This document shows positions 6,005 through 15,606 of a DNA stretch of 64,000 nucleotides, piece by piece. Source of the DNA: Lutimaribacter_A marinistellae (lineage in GTDB: Bacteria > Pseudomonadota > Alphaproteobacteria > Rhodobacterales > Rhodobacteraceae); contig NZ_JBHRXI010000017.1 in the NCBI RefSeq assembly GCF_042648365.1, forward strand, positions 1-64,000. The letters are read 5' to 3'. Position 1 is the stretch's first letter; the number at the start of each line of letters is the position of its first letter. The notes below the pieces were generated by a model. It ran no database searches. It worked only from the letters and a program-made list of their open reading frames with translations, and had not been told where the DNA came from. Both the position numbers and the translations under genes were made by a program.

Positions 6005-8728
6005 ATGCAGACCGTAGCCACGGCCTCACCCGCGGAACAGAACCGCGCACTTGGGCTGAGCACGATCGCCTTCACCGCCTGCTTCGCGGTCTGGACGATC
6101 TTTTCCATCATCGGCGTTGCCATCAAGAGCGAGTTGGGTCTCAGCGAGTCCCAGTTCGGCCTGTTGGTGGCAACGCCCATCCTGACCGGTTCGATCACCC
6201 GGCTGTTCTTGGGGGTCTGGACTGAGAAATACGGCGGTCGGCTGGTCTTTACCGCGCAGATGCTGCTGACGGCGCTGGCCACCTTGGCGCTGACGCTGGC
6301 CGACAGCTATGTGATGTACCTGATTGCGGCGCTGGGCATCGGCCTTGCGGGCGGATCCTTCATCATCGGTGTGGCCTATGTCAGCCGCTGGTACGACGCC
6401 GGGCACCAGGGCACTGCGCTGGGCATCTTCGGGGCTGGCAACGTCGGCGCGGCGGTGACCAAGTTCATCGCGCCTTTCGTCATGGTGGCCTACGGCTGGC
6501 ACGGCGTGGCCTATGTCTGGGCGGCCGGTCTCGCGATTATCGCGATCGTCTTTTTCCTTTTTGCCAAGGATGACCCCGAACTTGTCGCGCGTCGGCAAAA
6601 GGGGATCAAGGCGCCCAGCCTTTCGCAACAGTTCGCACCGCTGAAGAACCTGCAGGTCTGGCGCTTCTCGCTCTACTATTTCTTCGTGTTCGGTGCCTTC
6701 GTTGCCTTGGCGCTTTGGATGCCGCATTACCTGATCGACGTATACAGCGTCGATGTGAAGACCGCCGGCATGGCCGCCGCTTCCTTCAGCCTGTCGGCCT
6801 CTCTGTTCCGCGCCTATGGCGGTCACCTCAGCGACAAGTTTGGGGCACGCCAGGTCATGTACTGGACCTTTGGTTTCGCGCTGGTGCTGCTGTTCATGCT
6901 ATCCTACCCGCCCACCGATTACGTCATTCATGGCAAGAGCGGTCCGATCAGCTTCTCGACCTCGATGAGCTTCTGGCCCTTTATCGCCGTGCTGTTCACG
7001 CTGGGGTTCTTCATGAGCCTCGGCAAGGCGGCCGTGTTCAAGCACATCCCCGTCTACTACCCGCAACACGTTGGCGCGGTAGGCGGTCTGGTGGGCATGA
7101 TCGGTGGCCTTGGCGGGTTCATCCTGCCGATCATCTTCGGTGCCGCGCTTGACCTGACCGGGATCTATACCTCGTGCTTCGCGATCCTGTTCGGCCTGGT
7201 GGCCGTGGCGCTGACATGGATGCACCTGTCGATCCGCGCGATGGAACGCAAGGCACATGGCGAGATCCTCGACAAACTGCCTGCTCTGCCCGAGATGCAG
7301 GAAATCCACCACCCCGAACATACCGCCATGCCGCGCGTGCTGGAAGACTGGCGCCCCGAAGACCAGAGGTTTTGGGAAGAAAAGGGCCGCGCTGTCGCAC
7401 GCCGCAACCTGTGGATCTCTATCCCCGCGCTGCTGCTGGCCTTCTCGGTCTGGATGGTCTGGTCGATGGTCGTGGCCAAGCTGCCAGCCATCGGGTTCGA
7501 CTTCAGCACCTCGCAGCTCTTCTGGCTTGCGGCCCTGCCGGGCTTGTCGGGCGCGACACTACGAATCTTCTATAGCTTCATGGTGCCGATCTTTGGCGGA
7601 CGCCTGTGGACGACTCTGTCGACCGCCTCGCTTTTGCTGCCCGCCATGGGCATCGGATATGCCGTACAGAATCCTGATACGCCTTACCTGATCTTCCTCA
7701 CTCTTGCGCTGCTCTGCGGTTTTGGCGGCGGCAACTTTGCCTCCTCGATGGCAAACATCTCCTACTTCTTCCCGAAGGCGGAAAAGGGCAACGCGCTGGC
7801 GCTGAACGCAGGTCTGGGCAACCTCGGCGTGTCGGTCATGCAGTTCCTCGTGCCGATCGTCATCACCATGGGCGTCTTCGGCGCCATGGGCGGTGAGCCG
7901 GTCCAACTGACAGCGGGCGGTGAGCTGTGGCTGCAGAACGCGGGCTTTGTCTGGGTGCCGTTCATCCTGATCGCCACGGCGGCGGCCTGGCTGGGCATGA
8001 ACGACATCGCCGATGCCAAGGCCAGCTTCCGTGAGCAGGCGGTCATCTTCAGCCGCAAGCAGAACTGGCTGATGTGCATCCTCTACACCGGCACCTTCGG
8101 CAGCTTCATCGGCTATTCCGCGGGCTTCCCACTGCTGACCCGGATCGCCTTCCCGGACGTGAACGCGCTGCAATTCGTCTTCCTTGGTCCGCTTGTGGGT
8201 GCGCTGAGCCGTGCCGCGACCGGCTGGGTCTCGGACAAGTGGGGCGGTGGTCGCGTGACCTTCTGGGTCTTTGCCGGGATGATCGTTGCAGTCTTTGGTG
8301 TGATCTCCTCGCTGGATGCGGGCAGCTTCGTGGGCTTCTTCGCGGCCTTCATGGCGCTCTTTTTCCTCACCGGTGTGGGCAACGCGTCCACCTTCCAGAT
8401 GATCCCCGCGATCATGGGCAAGGAGATCCCGCGCCTGATGCCGGAACTGGACGCCGCCGCGCGCCGGAAGCAGGCGGAACGCGAAAGTGCCGCAATCATC
8501 GCCTTCACCTCGGCCATTGCCGCCTACGGTGCCTTCTTCATCCCCAAGGCCTACGGCACGTCGCTTGCGATGACCGGCTCTCCGGTCGGGGCGCTCTGGG
8601 GCTTCCTGGTCTTCTACGCGGTGTGCCTTGCCATCACCTGGGCCGTCTACACGCGGCGCGGTGGGCTGCTCCACGACGTCGAACATGGCCGCGTGCCAGC
8701 CGAAGCAACCGCGCAACCCGCCGAATGA
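6005..8728 (+). CDS. narK: Fused NarK1-NarK2 nitrate/nitrite transporter
   Basis: A 907-residue protein made of two complete major-facilitator units, about residues 1-430 and 470-907, joined by a hydrophilic linker rich in charged residues (around HHPEHTAMPRVLEDWRPED). Each unit has about twelve membrane spans. The second half carries the nitrate signature GGGNFASSMANISYFFP and a matching AGLGNLGVSVMQF stretch. In Paracoccus the first half is a proton-nitrate symporter and the second a nitrate/nitrite antiporter that feeds the cytoplasm-facing NarG. ATG 6005 has TAGGAGGG eight bases upstream, so the longer frame from 5933 is not used. It is the first gene of the nar operon. Confidence 0.93.
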   Translation: MQTVATASPAEQNRALGLSTIAFTACFAVWTIFSIIGVAIKSELGLSESQFGLLVATPILTGSITRLFLGVWTEKYGGRLVFTAQMLLTALATLALTLADSYVMYLIAALGIGLAGGSFIIGVAYVSRWYDAGHQGTALGIFGAGNVGAAVTKFIAPFVMVAYGWHGVAYVWAAGLAIIAIVFFLFAKDDPELVARRQKGIKAPSLSQQFAPLKNLQVWRFSLYYFFVFGAFVALALWMPHYLIDVYSVDVKTAGMAAASFSLSASLFRAYGGHLSDKFGARQVMYWTFGFALVLLFMLSYPPTDYVIHGKSGPISFSTSMSFWPFIAVLFTLGFFMSLGKAAVFKHIPVYYPQHVGAVGGLVGMIGGLGGFILPIIFGAALDLTGIYTSCFAILFGLVAVALTWMHLSIRAMERKAHGEILDKLPALPEMQEIHHPEHTAMPRVLEDWRPEDQRFWEEKGRAVARRNLWISIPALLLAFSVWMVWSMVVAKLPAIGFDFSTSQLFWLAALPGLSGATLRIFYSFMVPIFGGRLWTTLSTASLLLPAMGIGYAVQNPDTPYLIFLTLALLCGFGGGNFASSMANISYFFPKAEKGNALALNAGLGNLGVSVMQFLVPIVITMGVFGAMGGEPVQLTAGGELWLQNAGFVWVPFILIATAAAWLGMNDIADAKASFREQAVIFSRKQNWLMCILYTGTFGSFIGYSAGFPLLTRIAFPDVNALQFVFLGPLVGALSRAATGWVSDKWGGGRVTFWVFAGMIVAVFGVISSLDAGSFVGFFAAFMALFFLTGVGNASTFQMIPAIMGKEIPRLMPELDAAARRKQAERESAAIIAFTSAIAAYGAFFIPKAYGTSLAMTGSPVGALWGFLVFYAVCLAITWAVYTRRGGLLHDVEHGRVPAEATAQPAE

Positions 8729-8740
8729 TCGAAACATGCC

Positions 8741-8767
8741 GTCGGGCGACTCATGTCGCCGCCCGAC
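8741..8767 (+). promoter_or_regulatory. Stem-loop between narK and narG
   Basis: GTCGGGCG (8741-8748) pairs with CGCCCGAC (8760-8767), and inside them GGCGAC and GTCGCC pair around a TCAT loop. The result is a strong GC-rich hairpin in a 64-base gap. No T-run follows, so it is probably an mRNA processing or stabilising element, not a full terminator. Confidence 0.5.
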
Positions 8768-8792
8768 CCCCGACATCAGGAAAGGAAGCGAG

Positions 8793-11700
8793 ATGAGCCA
8801 CCTTCTCGACAGATTGAACTTTCTCCAGTCCAAGAGCCTGGAACAGTTCTCCAACGGTCACGGTGAAGTCACCCGTGAAAACCGCGACTGGGAGGACACC
8901 TATCGGAACCGCTGGCGGCACGACAAGATCGTACGCTCGACCCACGGGGTGAATTGCACCGGATCCTGTTCGTGGAAGATCTACGTCAAGTCCGGGATCG
9001 TCACTTGGGAAACCCAGCAGACCGATTATCCACGCACCCGGCCCGACCTGCCCAACCACGAACCGCGCGGCTGCGCGCGTGGTGCCTCATACAGCTGGTA
9101 TCTGTATAGCGCGAACCGGGTGAAAAACCCGCTGGTGCGCGGACGACTGATGAAGATCTGGCGCAAGATGCGCGAGACGATGACGCCTATCGAGGCCTGG
9201 ACCAAGCTTCAGGACGATCCTGTCCTGCGCGCCTCCTACACAGAAACGCGCGGCAAGGGCGGGTTCGTCCGTGCCACATGGGACGAGGCGACGGAAATCA
9301 CCGCCGCCGCGAACGCCTATACCGCCAAGACCTATGGCCCCGACCGGATATTCGGCTTTTCGCCCATCCCGGCCATGTCGATGATCTCATATGCCGCCGG
9401 GTCGCGTTACCTGTCGTTAATGGGGGGCGTCTGCATGTCCTTCTACGACTGGTACTGCGACTTGCCGCCCGCCTCCCCCATGACATGGGGCGAACAGACC
9501 GACGTTCCGGAATCGGCCGATTGGTACAACGCTGGCTACCTGCTGCTCTGGGGCTCGAACGTGCCGCAGACCAGAACACCGGACGCGCATTTCTACACCG
9601 AGGCGCGCTATCGCGGCACCAAGTCCGCCGTTATCTGCCCGGACTATTCCGAGGCTGCCAAGTTCGGCGATGTATGGCTGAATGCCAAGCAGGGCACCGA
9701 TGCCGCTTTGGCCATGGCCTTTGGTCACGTCATCCTGCGCGAATTCCACCTTGATCGGCAGGCCGAGTATTTCGAGGACTACTGCCGCAAGTATTCCGAC
9801 TTCCCCATGCTTGTGAAGATCGAGGAAAAAGACGGCAAGATGATCCCGGGCCGCTTCCTGCGCGCCGACGATCTGGACGGCAAGCTGGGCGAAGAGAACA
9901 ACCCGGAATGGAAAACCGTAGCCTATGACGAGGTCACCGGGACGCTGGTCGCGCCCAACGGGTCGATCGGCTATCGCTGGGGCGGAAGCGCCGGGCCGCT
10001 GCGCAAGGTTGCTGGGGAGGGCAAGACCGGGATGTCCGGCGATGCCGAGATGACTACGGCGCGCTGGAACCTCGAGGAACGCGCTGCCGGTGCCGAAACC
10101 CGTCTGCGCCTGTCGCAGATCCTCGACGGCGACCACGATGACGTCATCGGGGTCGATTTCCCTTATTTCGGCGCGGACGCCACCAAAGCCTTCACCACCG
10201 GGGATAGCCGCCCCAACGTGTTGACCAAGAACGTGCCGGTGAAGCGTATCCAGACCGCCGATGGCGAGGTGGCCGTCGCCACCGTCTTTGACCTGTTCTG
10301 CGCCAACTATGGGCTGGATCGTGGTTTGGGCGGCGACTGGGTCACAAGCGACTACACCCAAGACGTGCCCGGGAGCCCTGCCTGGGCGGCGAAGATCACC
10401 GGTGTGAAGGCCGACAAGATCATCCATGTCGCCCGTGAATTTGCGCAGACCGCCGAAAAGACCAATGGCAAGTCGATGATCATTATCGGGGCCGCGATGA
10501 ACCATTGGTACCACATGGACATGAACTATCGTGGCGTCATCAACATGTTGGTGATGTGTGGCTGCGTGGGTCAGTCCGGAGGCGGCTGGGCTCATTACGT
10601 TGGGCAGGAAAAGCTGCGGCCGCAGACCGGCTGGCAACCGCTGGCCTTCGCGCTGGACTGGGGTCGCCCGCCGCGGCACATGAACTCGACCTCGGCTTGG
10701 TATGCCCACACCGACCAGTGGCGCTATGAAACGCTTACGGCCGGAGAGATCCTGTCGCCCACCGCGCCCGAGGGCGACTGGGACGTGTCTCTGATCGACT
10801 ACAACATCCGCGCCGAACGCATGGGATGGCTGCCCTCGGCGCCGCAGTTGAAAACCAACCCGCTGGAGGTGTCGAAACAGGCCAAGGCGGCAGGCAAGGA
10901 GATACCCGCCTATGTCGCCGAACAGCTGAAGTCCGGCGCGCTGGAAATGTCCTGCGAGGATCCGGATGCCCCGGAAAACTGGCCGCGCAACCTGTTCGTC
11001 TGGCGGTCGAACCTTCTGGGGTCCTCGGGAAAGGGGCACGAATACTTCCTCAAGCACCTGCTTGGCACCGACAACGGGGTAATGGGCGAGGAAGGCCGGC
11101 AACTGCCGAAAGAGGCCAAGTGGCACAAGGATGCGCCGCGCGGCAAGCTTGACCTGCTGGTGACCATCGACTTCCGCATGAGCACGACAGCGGTCTATTC
11201 CGACATCGTCCTGCCCACGGCCAGCTGGTACGAAAAGAACGACCTCAACACCAGCGACATGCACCCGTTCATCCACCCGCTGCAGGCAGCGGTGGACCCG
11301 GCGTATGAGTCCAAGTCCGATTGGGAAATCTTCAAGGCTATTGCCTACAAGGTGCAGGAAGTCGCGCCGGAAATCCTCGGGAAAGAAACCGACATCGTTG
11401 CTTTGCCGATCCTGCACGACACGCCCGGAGAACTGGCGCAGGACCAGGTGCGCGACTGGAAGAAGGGCGAATGTGACCTGATCCCCGGCAAGACCGCGCC
11501 GAACTACATCGCGGTCGAGCGGGACTACACCGCCATCGGTGATCGCTTCACCGCGCTTGGGCCGCTGATGGACAAGCTGGGCAACGGTGGCAAGGGCATC
11601 TCGTGGAAGACTGAGCATGAAGTCCAGCACCTGCGCGACCTGAACGGTGTCTGGGAGGACGGCCCGGCCAAGGGGTGCGCCAAGATCGTATCGGATATCG

Positions 11701-12581
11701 ACGCGACCGAGGTGGTTCTGATGCTGGCCCCCGAAACCAACGGCGAGGTCGCGGTCAAGGCATGGGATGCGCTGTCCAAGGCCACAGGCCGCGATCACAC
11801 CCACCTTGCCCTGCCCAAGGAAGACGAGAAGATCCGGTTCCGCGACATCGCCGCGCAACCGCGCAAGATCATCTCTTCACCCACATGGTCGGGACTGGAG
11901 TCGGAAAAGGTCTGCTACAACGCGGGCTATACCAACGTGCACGAGTTGATCCCCTGGCGCACTCTGACCGGTCGTCAGCAGCTGTATCAGGATCACCTGT
12001 GGATGCGTGCCTTTGGCGAAGGGTTCATGACGTACCGGCCGCCGGTTGACCTGAAAACCATCACCAAGGAGGTGCAGGACGAGGGCGACAGCCTTGTGCT
12101 GAACTTCATTACCCCGCACCAGAAATGGGGCATCCACTCGACCTATTCCGACAACCTCTTGATGCTGACGCTTAACCGTGGCGGGCCGGTGATCTGGATA
12201 TCCGAGAACGACGCGAAAAAGGCCGGCATCGTCGATAACGACTGGGTCGAGCTCTACAACGTGAACGGTGCTCTGACGGCGCGAGCGGTGGTCAGCCAGC
12301 GAATGAAGGACGGAACGACCTTCATGTATCACGCCCAGGAAAAGATCGTGAACACGCCCGGATCTGAAAAGACCGGCCATCGCGGCGGCATCCACAACTC
12401 GGTGACCCGCGCGGTGCCGAAACCCACGCACATGATCGGCGGCTATGCCCAACAGTCCTACGGCTTCAACTACTACGGAACCGTTGGGGCGAACCGGGAC
12501 GAATTCGTTGTCGTCAGAAAGATGAAGAAGGTCGACTGGCTCGACCACGAAGCCACCCCCAAAACGGAGGCAGCAGAATGA
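8793..12581 (+). CDS. narG: Respiratory nitrate reductase, alpha subunit
   Basis: A 1262-residue catalytic subunit that reduces nitrate to nitrite at a Mo-bis-MGD centre on the cytoplasmic side of the membrane. The FS0 cluster ligands are His51, Cys55, Cys59 and Cys94, in HGVNCTGSCSWKIYVK and GCARGASYSWYLYS. The molybdenum ligand is Asp223 in FYDWYCDLPPASPMTWGE. Length and motifs match membrane-bound NarG along the whole sequence. ATG 8793 follows AGGAAAGGAAGC; the frame extends further up into narK but without support. The stop overlaps the narH start (ATGA). It needs NarH and NarI for electrons, NarJ for assembly and molybdenum cofactor from the Moa/Moe pathway. Confidence 0.98.
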   Translation: MSHLLDRLNFLQSKSLEQFSNGHGEVTRENRDWEDTYRNRWRHDKIVRSTHGVNCTGSCSWKIYVKSGIVTWETQQTDYPRTRPDLPNHEPRGCARGASYSWYLYSANRVKNPLVRGRLMKIWRKMRETMTPIEAWTKLQDDPVLRASYTETRGKGGFVRATWDEATEITAAANAYTAKTYGPDRIFGFSPIPAMSMISYAAGSRYLSLMGGVCMSFYDWYCDLPPASPMTWGEQTDVPESADWYNAGYLLLWGSNVPQTRTPDAHFYTEARYRGTKSAVICPDYSEAAKFGDVWLNAKQGTDAALAMAFGHVILREFHLDRQAEYFEDYCRKYSDFPMLVKIEEKDGKMIPGRFLRADDLDGKLGEENNPEWKTVAYDEVTGTLVAPNGSIGYRWGGSAGPLRKVAGEGKTGMSGDAEMTTARWNLEERAAGAETRLRLSQILDGDHDDVIGVDFPYFGADATKAFTTGDSRPNVLTKNVPVKRIQTADGEVAVATVFDLFCANYGLDRGLGGDWVTSDYTQDVPGSPAWAAKITGVKADKIIHVAREFAQTAEKTNGKSMIIIGAAMNHWYHMDMNYRGVINMLVMCGCVGQSGGGWAHYVGQEKLRPQTGWQPLAFALDWGRPPRHMNSTSAWYAHTDQWRYETLTAGEILSPTAPEGDWDVSLIDYNIRAERMGWLPSAPQLKTNPLEVSKQAKAAGKEIPAYVAEQLKSGALEMSCEDPDAPENWPRNLFVWRSNLLGSSGKGHEYFLKHLLGTDNGVMGEEGRQLPKEAKWHKDAPRGKLDLLVTIDFRMSTTAVYSDIVLPTASWYEKNDLNTSDMHPFIHPLQAAVDPAYESKSDWEIFKAIAYKVQEVAPEILGKETDIVALPILHDTPGELAQDQVRDWKKGECDLIPGKTAPNYIAVERDYTAIGDRFTALGPLMDKLGNGGKGISWKTEHEVQHLRDLNGVWEDGPAKGCAKIVSDIDATEVVLMLAPETNGEVAVKAWDALSKATGRDHTHLALPKEDEKIRFRDIAAQPRKIISSPTWSGLESEKVCYNAGYTNVHELIPWRTLTGRQQLYQDHLWMRAFGEGFMTYRPPVDLKTITKEVQDEGDSLVLNFITPHQKWGIHSTYSDNLLMLTLNRGGPVIWISENDAKKAGIVDNDWVELYNVNGALTARAVVSQRMKDGTTFMYHAQEKIVNTPGSEKTGHRGGIHNSVTRAVPKPTHMIGGYAQQSYGFNYYGTVGANRDEFVVVRKMKKVDWLDHEATPKTEAAE

Positions 12582-14101
12582 GAATTCGTGCGCAAATCGG
12601 CATGGTGCTGAACCTCGACAAATGTATCGGGTGCCACACCTGCTCTGTAACCTGCAAGAACGTCTGGACCAGCCGCGACGGCGTCGAATACGCGTGGTTC
12701 AACAACGTTGAGACCAAGCCCGGCACCGGCTATCCCACGGATTGGGAGAACCAGGAGCGTTGGAACGGCGGCTGGGAAAGGACGAAATCCGGCAAGCTCC
12801 AACCCAAACAGGGCAGCAAATGGCGGATCCTGGCGAACATGTTCGCCAACCCCGACCTGCCAGAGATCGATGACTACTACGAGCCGTTCGATTTTGACTA
12901 TGACCACCTGAAATCCGCGCCCGAGATGCAGGCGTTCCCAACGGCGCGCCCCCGGTCCAAGATCTCCGGCGAGCGGATCGAGAAGATCGAGAAAGGTCCG
13001 AACTGGGAAGAGATCCTTGGCGGCGAGTTTTCCAAGCGGTCCGAGGATTACAACTTCGAAGGCATCCAGAAACGCATCTACGGGGAATATGAGAACACCT
13101 TCATGATGTATCTCCCCCGGCTGTGCGAACACTGCCTGAACCCTGCCTGCGCGGCGTCCTGCCCCTCGGGCGCGATCTACAAGCGTGAAGAGGACGGCAT
13201 CGTCCTGATCGACCAGGAGAAATGTCGGGGCTGGCGGATGTGTGTTTCCGGCTGCCCCTACAAGAAGATCTATTACAACTGGTCCACCGGCAAATCCGAG
13301 AAATGCACCCTGTGCTATCCCCGGATCGAAAGCGGCAACCCCACCGTTTGTTCGGAAACATGCGTCGGGCGCATCCGCTACCTCGGCGTAATGCTCTATG
13401 ATGCCGACAAGATCGAAGAGGCCGCCAACGCGTCGGACAAGACGGACCTCTACGACGCGCAACTGGGAGTCTTCCTTGATCCCAACGACCCGGTGATCAT
13501 CGAAACCGCCCGCGCCGACGGCATCCCCGAGGACTGGATCAAGGCGGCGCAGGAAAGCCCGATCTGGAAGATGGCGATGGAGTGGAAGGTCGCCTTTCCG
13601 CTGCACCCGGAATACCGGACGCTGCCGATGGTCTGGTACATCCCGCCGCTCTCGCCGATCCAGAACGCGGCCGAGGCGGGCGCCATCGGCATGGACGGCG
13701 CGATGCCGGACGTGAAGAACCTGCGGATACCGCTGCGTTACCTCGCCAACATGCTGACCGCCGGTGACGAAGCCCCGGTGGCGCAGGCGCTGGAACGGAT
13801 GCTGGCCATGCGCGCCTACATGCGGGCCAAGACCATCGACGGGGTCCGGGACGAGGCGATTGCCGCGCGCGTCGGTCTGTCGGGCCGGGTGATCGAGGAC
13901 ATGTACAAGATCATGGCACTGGCCGACTACGAAGACCGCTTCGTGATCCCGACAACGCACCGCGAACAGGTCGAAGAGGCCTATGACCTGCGCGGCGGCT
14001 GCGGGTTCACCGATGGCAATGGCTGTTCCACCGGGATCTCCAAGGGCTCGCTGTTCGGTGGGTCGAAGAAACCCCTCAAGATGCCGACGGAGGTACAGTG
14101 A
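12578..14101 (+). CDS. narH: Respiratory nitrate reductase, beta subunit
   Basis: A 507-residue iron-sulfur protein carrying electrons from NarI to NarG. The first cluster motif is Cys16, Cys19, Cys22 and Cys26 (CIGCHTCSVTC). Further clusters are seen in CEHCLNPACAASCPSGAIY, in CRGWRMCVSGCPYKK and in CTLCYPRI with CSETCVGR. The Trp in CRGWRMC replaces a cysteine and is the known marker of the [3Fe-4S] centre in NarH. Everything expected for a working subunit is present. The start overlaps the narG stop by four bases, indicating coupled translation. Confidence 0.98.
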   Translation: MRIRAQIGMVLNLDKCIGCHTCSVTCKNVWTSRDGVEYAWFNNVETKPGTGYPTDWENQERWNGGWERTKSGKLQPKQGSKWRILANMFANPDLPEIDDYYEPFDFDYDHLKSAPEMQAFPTARPRSKISGERIEKIEKGPNWEEILGGEFSKRSEDYNFEGIQKRIYGEYENTFMMYLPRLCEHCLNPACAASCPSGAIYKREEDGIVLIDQEKCRGWRMCVSGCPYKKIYYNWSTGKSEKCTLCYPRIESGNPTVCSETCVGRIRYLGVMLYDADKIEEAANASDKTDLYDAQLGVFLDPNDPVIIETARADGIPEDWIKAAQESPIWKMAMEWKVAFPLHPEYRTLPMVWYIPPLSPIQNAAEAGAIGMDGAMPDVKNLRIPLRYLANMLTAGDEAPVAQALERMLAMRAYMRAKTIDGVRDEAIAARVGLSGRVIEDMYKIMALADYEDRFVIPTTHREQVEEAYDLRGGCGFTDGNGCSTGISKGSLFGGSKKPLKMPTEVQ

Positions 14102-14102
14102 C

Positions 14103-14807
14103 ATGGACCGCACATTGAAAGCCCTTTCGCTGATCCTCAGCTACCCGACGCGAGAGCTGCAGGCCGCGATGCCGGAAATCGGGGGTGTCCTTGCCTCCGA
14201 CACCCGGCTGACGTCCGCCGCGCGTCGGGCGTTGCGCCCGCTCATGGAGGAGCTGGGCGGGCGCGACATCTATGACATCGAAGAGCAATACGTCATGCTC
14301 TTTGACCGCTCGCGTACGCTGTCGCTGAATCTGTTCGAACATGTCCACGGCGAAAGCCGCGACCGGGGCGGCGCAATGGTCTCGCTTGTGGCAACCTATC
14401 GTGCGGGTGGGTTCGATCCGGTCACATCGGAATTGCCGGACCACCTGCCTGTGCTACTGGAATTCCTGGCCACGCGTCCCTTCGCGGAAGCACAGGACAC
14501 TCTGGCGGACGCGGCGCATATCTTCGAGGCCCTGAACGCCCGGCTTGTCCGGCGCGAAAGCCCCTATGCCGCCGTGTTCGCCAGCCTCTTGCAGTTGTCC
14601 GGCGCCCAGGCCGACCGCGAGACGGTGGCCGAACTGCTGGACCAGCCCGAGGTCGATCCCAACGATCTGGAGGCGCTGGACGAGGTCTGGGAGGAAAGCG
14701 AGGTCCGCTTTGGTCCCGATCCTAACGCCGGGTGTCCGGTAACGCGTGACATGCTGGCGCGCATGGATGAACCGCTCCGCCGCGCCTCCGGCGTGGCCGC
14801 AGAGTGA
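14103..14807 (+). CDS. narJ: Nitrate reductase molybdenum cofactor assembly chaperone
   Basis: A 234-residue NarJ/TorD-type helical chaperone that holds apo-NarG until molybdenum cofactor and the FS0 cluster are inserted; it is not part of the final enzyme. It shows the family pattern LSLILSYPTRELQAAMPEI at the N-terminus and LNLFEHVHGESRDRGGAM in the middle. ATG 14103 follows the narH stop by one base; GACGGAGG in the end of narH supplies a ribosome binding site. The longer frame starting at 13983 lies inside narH and is not expected to be used. Confidence 0.95.
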   Translation: MDRTLKALSLILSYPTRELQAAMPEIGGVLASDTRLTSAARRALRPLMEELGGRDIYDIEEQYVMLFDRSRTLSLNLFEHVHGESRDRGGAMVSLVATYRAGGFDPVTSELPDHLPVLLEFLATRPFAEAQDTLADAAHIFEALNARLVRRESPYAAVFASLLQLSGAQADRETVAELLDQPEVDPNDLEALDEVWEESEVRFGPDPNAGCPVTRDMLARMDEPLRRASGVAAE

Positions 14808-14818
14808 CGGAGGCTATG

Positions 14819-15601
14819 ATGCACAACTTCTTTTTCGGTATCTTCCCCTACATTGCCCTTGGCGTAGGGATCATGGGGTCCATCGCCCGGTATGAGCGCG
14901 ACCCCTTCACCTGGAAATCCTCATCCTCGCAGCTGTTGCGGCGCAAGCAGCTGGTGATCGGGTCGATCCTGTTCCACGTCGGTCTGATCGTCATCACGCT
15001 GGGCCATGTGGTAGGCCTGCTGACCCCGATCGCCATCTTCGACGCGCTGGGCATCAGCCACGGTGCCAAGCAGTTGCTGGCCGTTGTCGCCGGTGGCATC
15101 GCGGGTATCATGGCGCTGGTGGGCGGCGGGATGCTGTTCCATCGCCGCTGGACCGATCCACGCATCCGCCGGACGTCCAGCTTTGCCGACATCGCCATCC
15201 TTGCCATGCTTCTGGCGCAGCTGGTGCTGGGGCTGGGCACTGTCTTTGTCTCTCTCGGCCACCTGGACGGGCATGAGATGGTCAAGTTCATGTCCTGGGC
15301 GCAGGGGATTTTTACCTTCGACGGTTCGGCGGCCAGCCACATTCAGGACGTGGCGCTGGTGTTCAAGCTGCACCTTTTGCTGGGCATGACGATCATCCTC
15401 GTCTTCCCCTTCACCCGCCTTGTGCACCTTGTGTCCGGCTTTGCTGCGCCCTTCCGCTATCTGCTGGGGCGGCCGGGCTACCAGATCGTGCGCTCGCGCC
15501 GCACGCAGCCCCTGCCAGAGCGGAACGGCAATAGTGTGACGGCACCCAAAGCCGCAGCCACAGCACCGGCTTCGGATGCCATAGCGAAACCGGCGGAGTG
15601 A
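14819..15601 (+). CDS. narI: Respiratory nitrate reductase, gamma subunit (cytochrome b)
   Basis: A 260-residue membrane cytochrome with five predicted spans that oxidises quinol at the periplasmic side and passes electrons to NarH. Four histidines placed as in characterised NarI are candidates for the axial ligands of the two b haems: His53, His63, His185 and His203. A hydrophilic tail rich in Ala and Pro follows the last span. ATG 14819 is favoured because GGAGG lies five bases upstream; ATG 14816 and GTG 14804 are alternatives in the same frame, the latter overlapping the narJ stop. Confidence 0.95.
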   Translation: MHNFFFGIFPYIALGVGIMGSIARYERDPFTWKSSSSQLLRRKQLVIGSILFHVGLIVITLGHVVGLLTPIAIFDALGISHGAKQLLAVVAGGIAGIMALVGGGMLFHRRWTDPRIRRTSSFADIAILAMLLAQLVLGLGTVFVSLGHLDGHEMVKFMSWAQGIFTFDGSAASHIQDVALVFKLHLLLGMTIILVFPFTRLVHLVSGFAAPFRYLLGRPGYQIVRSRRTQPLPERNGNSVTAPKAAATAPASDAIAKPAE

Positions 15602-15606
15602 CGGCC

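Noticed and set aside
7559..8854. 431-codon open frame antisense to narK
   Set aside because: Composition artefact over a membrane-protein gene.
9417..11858. 813-codon open frame antisense to narG
   Set aside because: It mirrors the codon pattern of the GC-rich narG gene, has no recognisable domain and no ribosome binding site.
12473..14113. 546-codon open frame antisense to narH
   Set aside because: Shadow of the third-position GC bias of narH; the forward frame has all cluster motifs.
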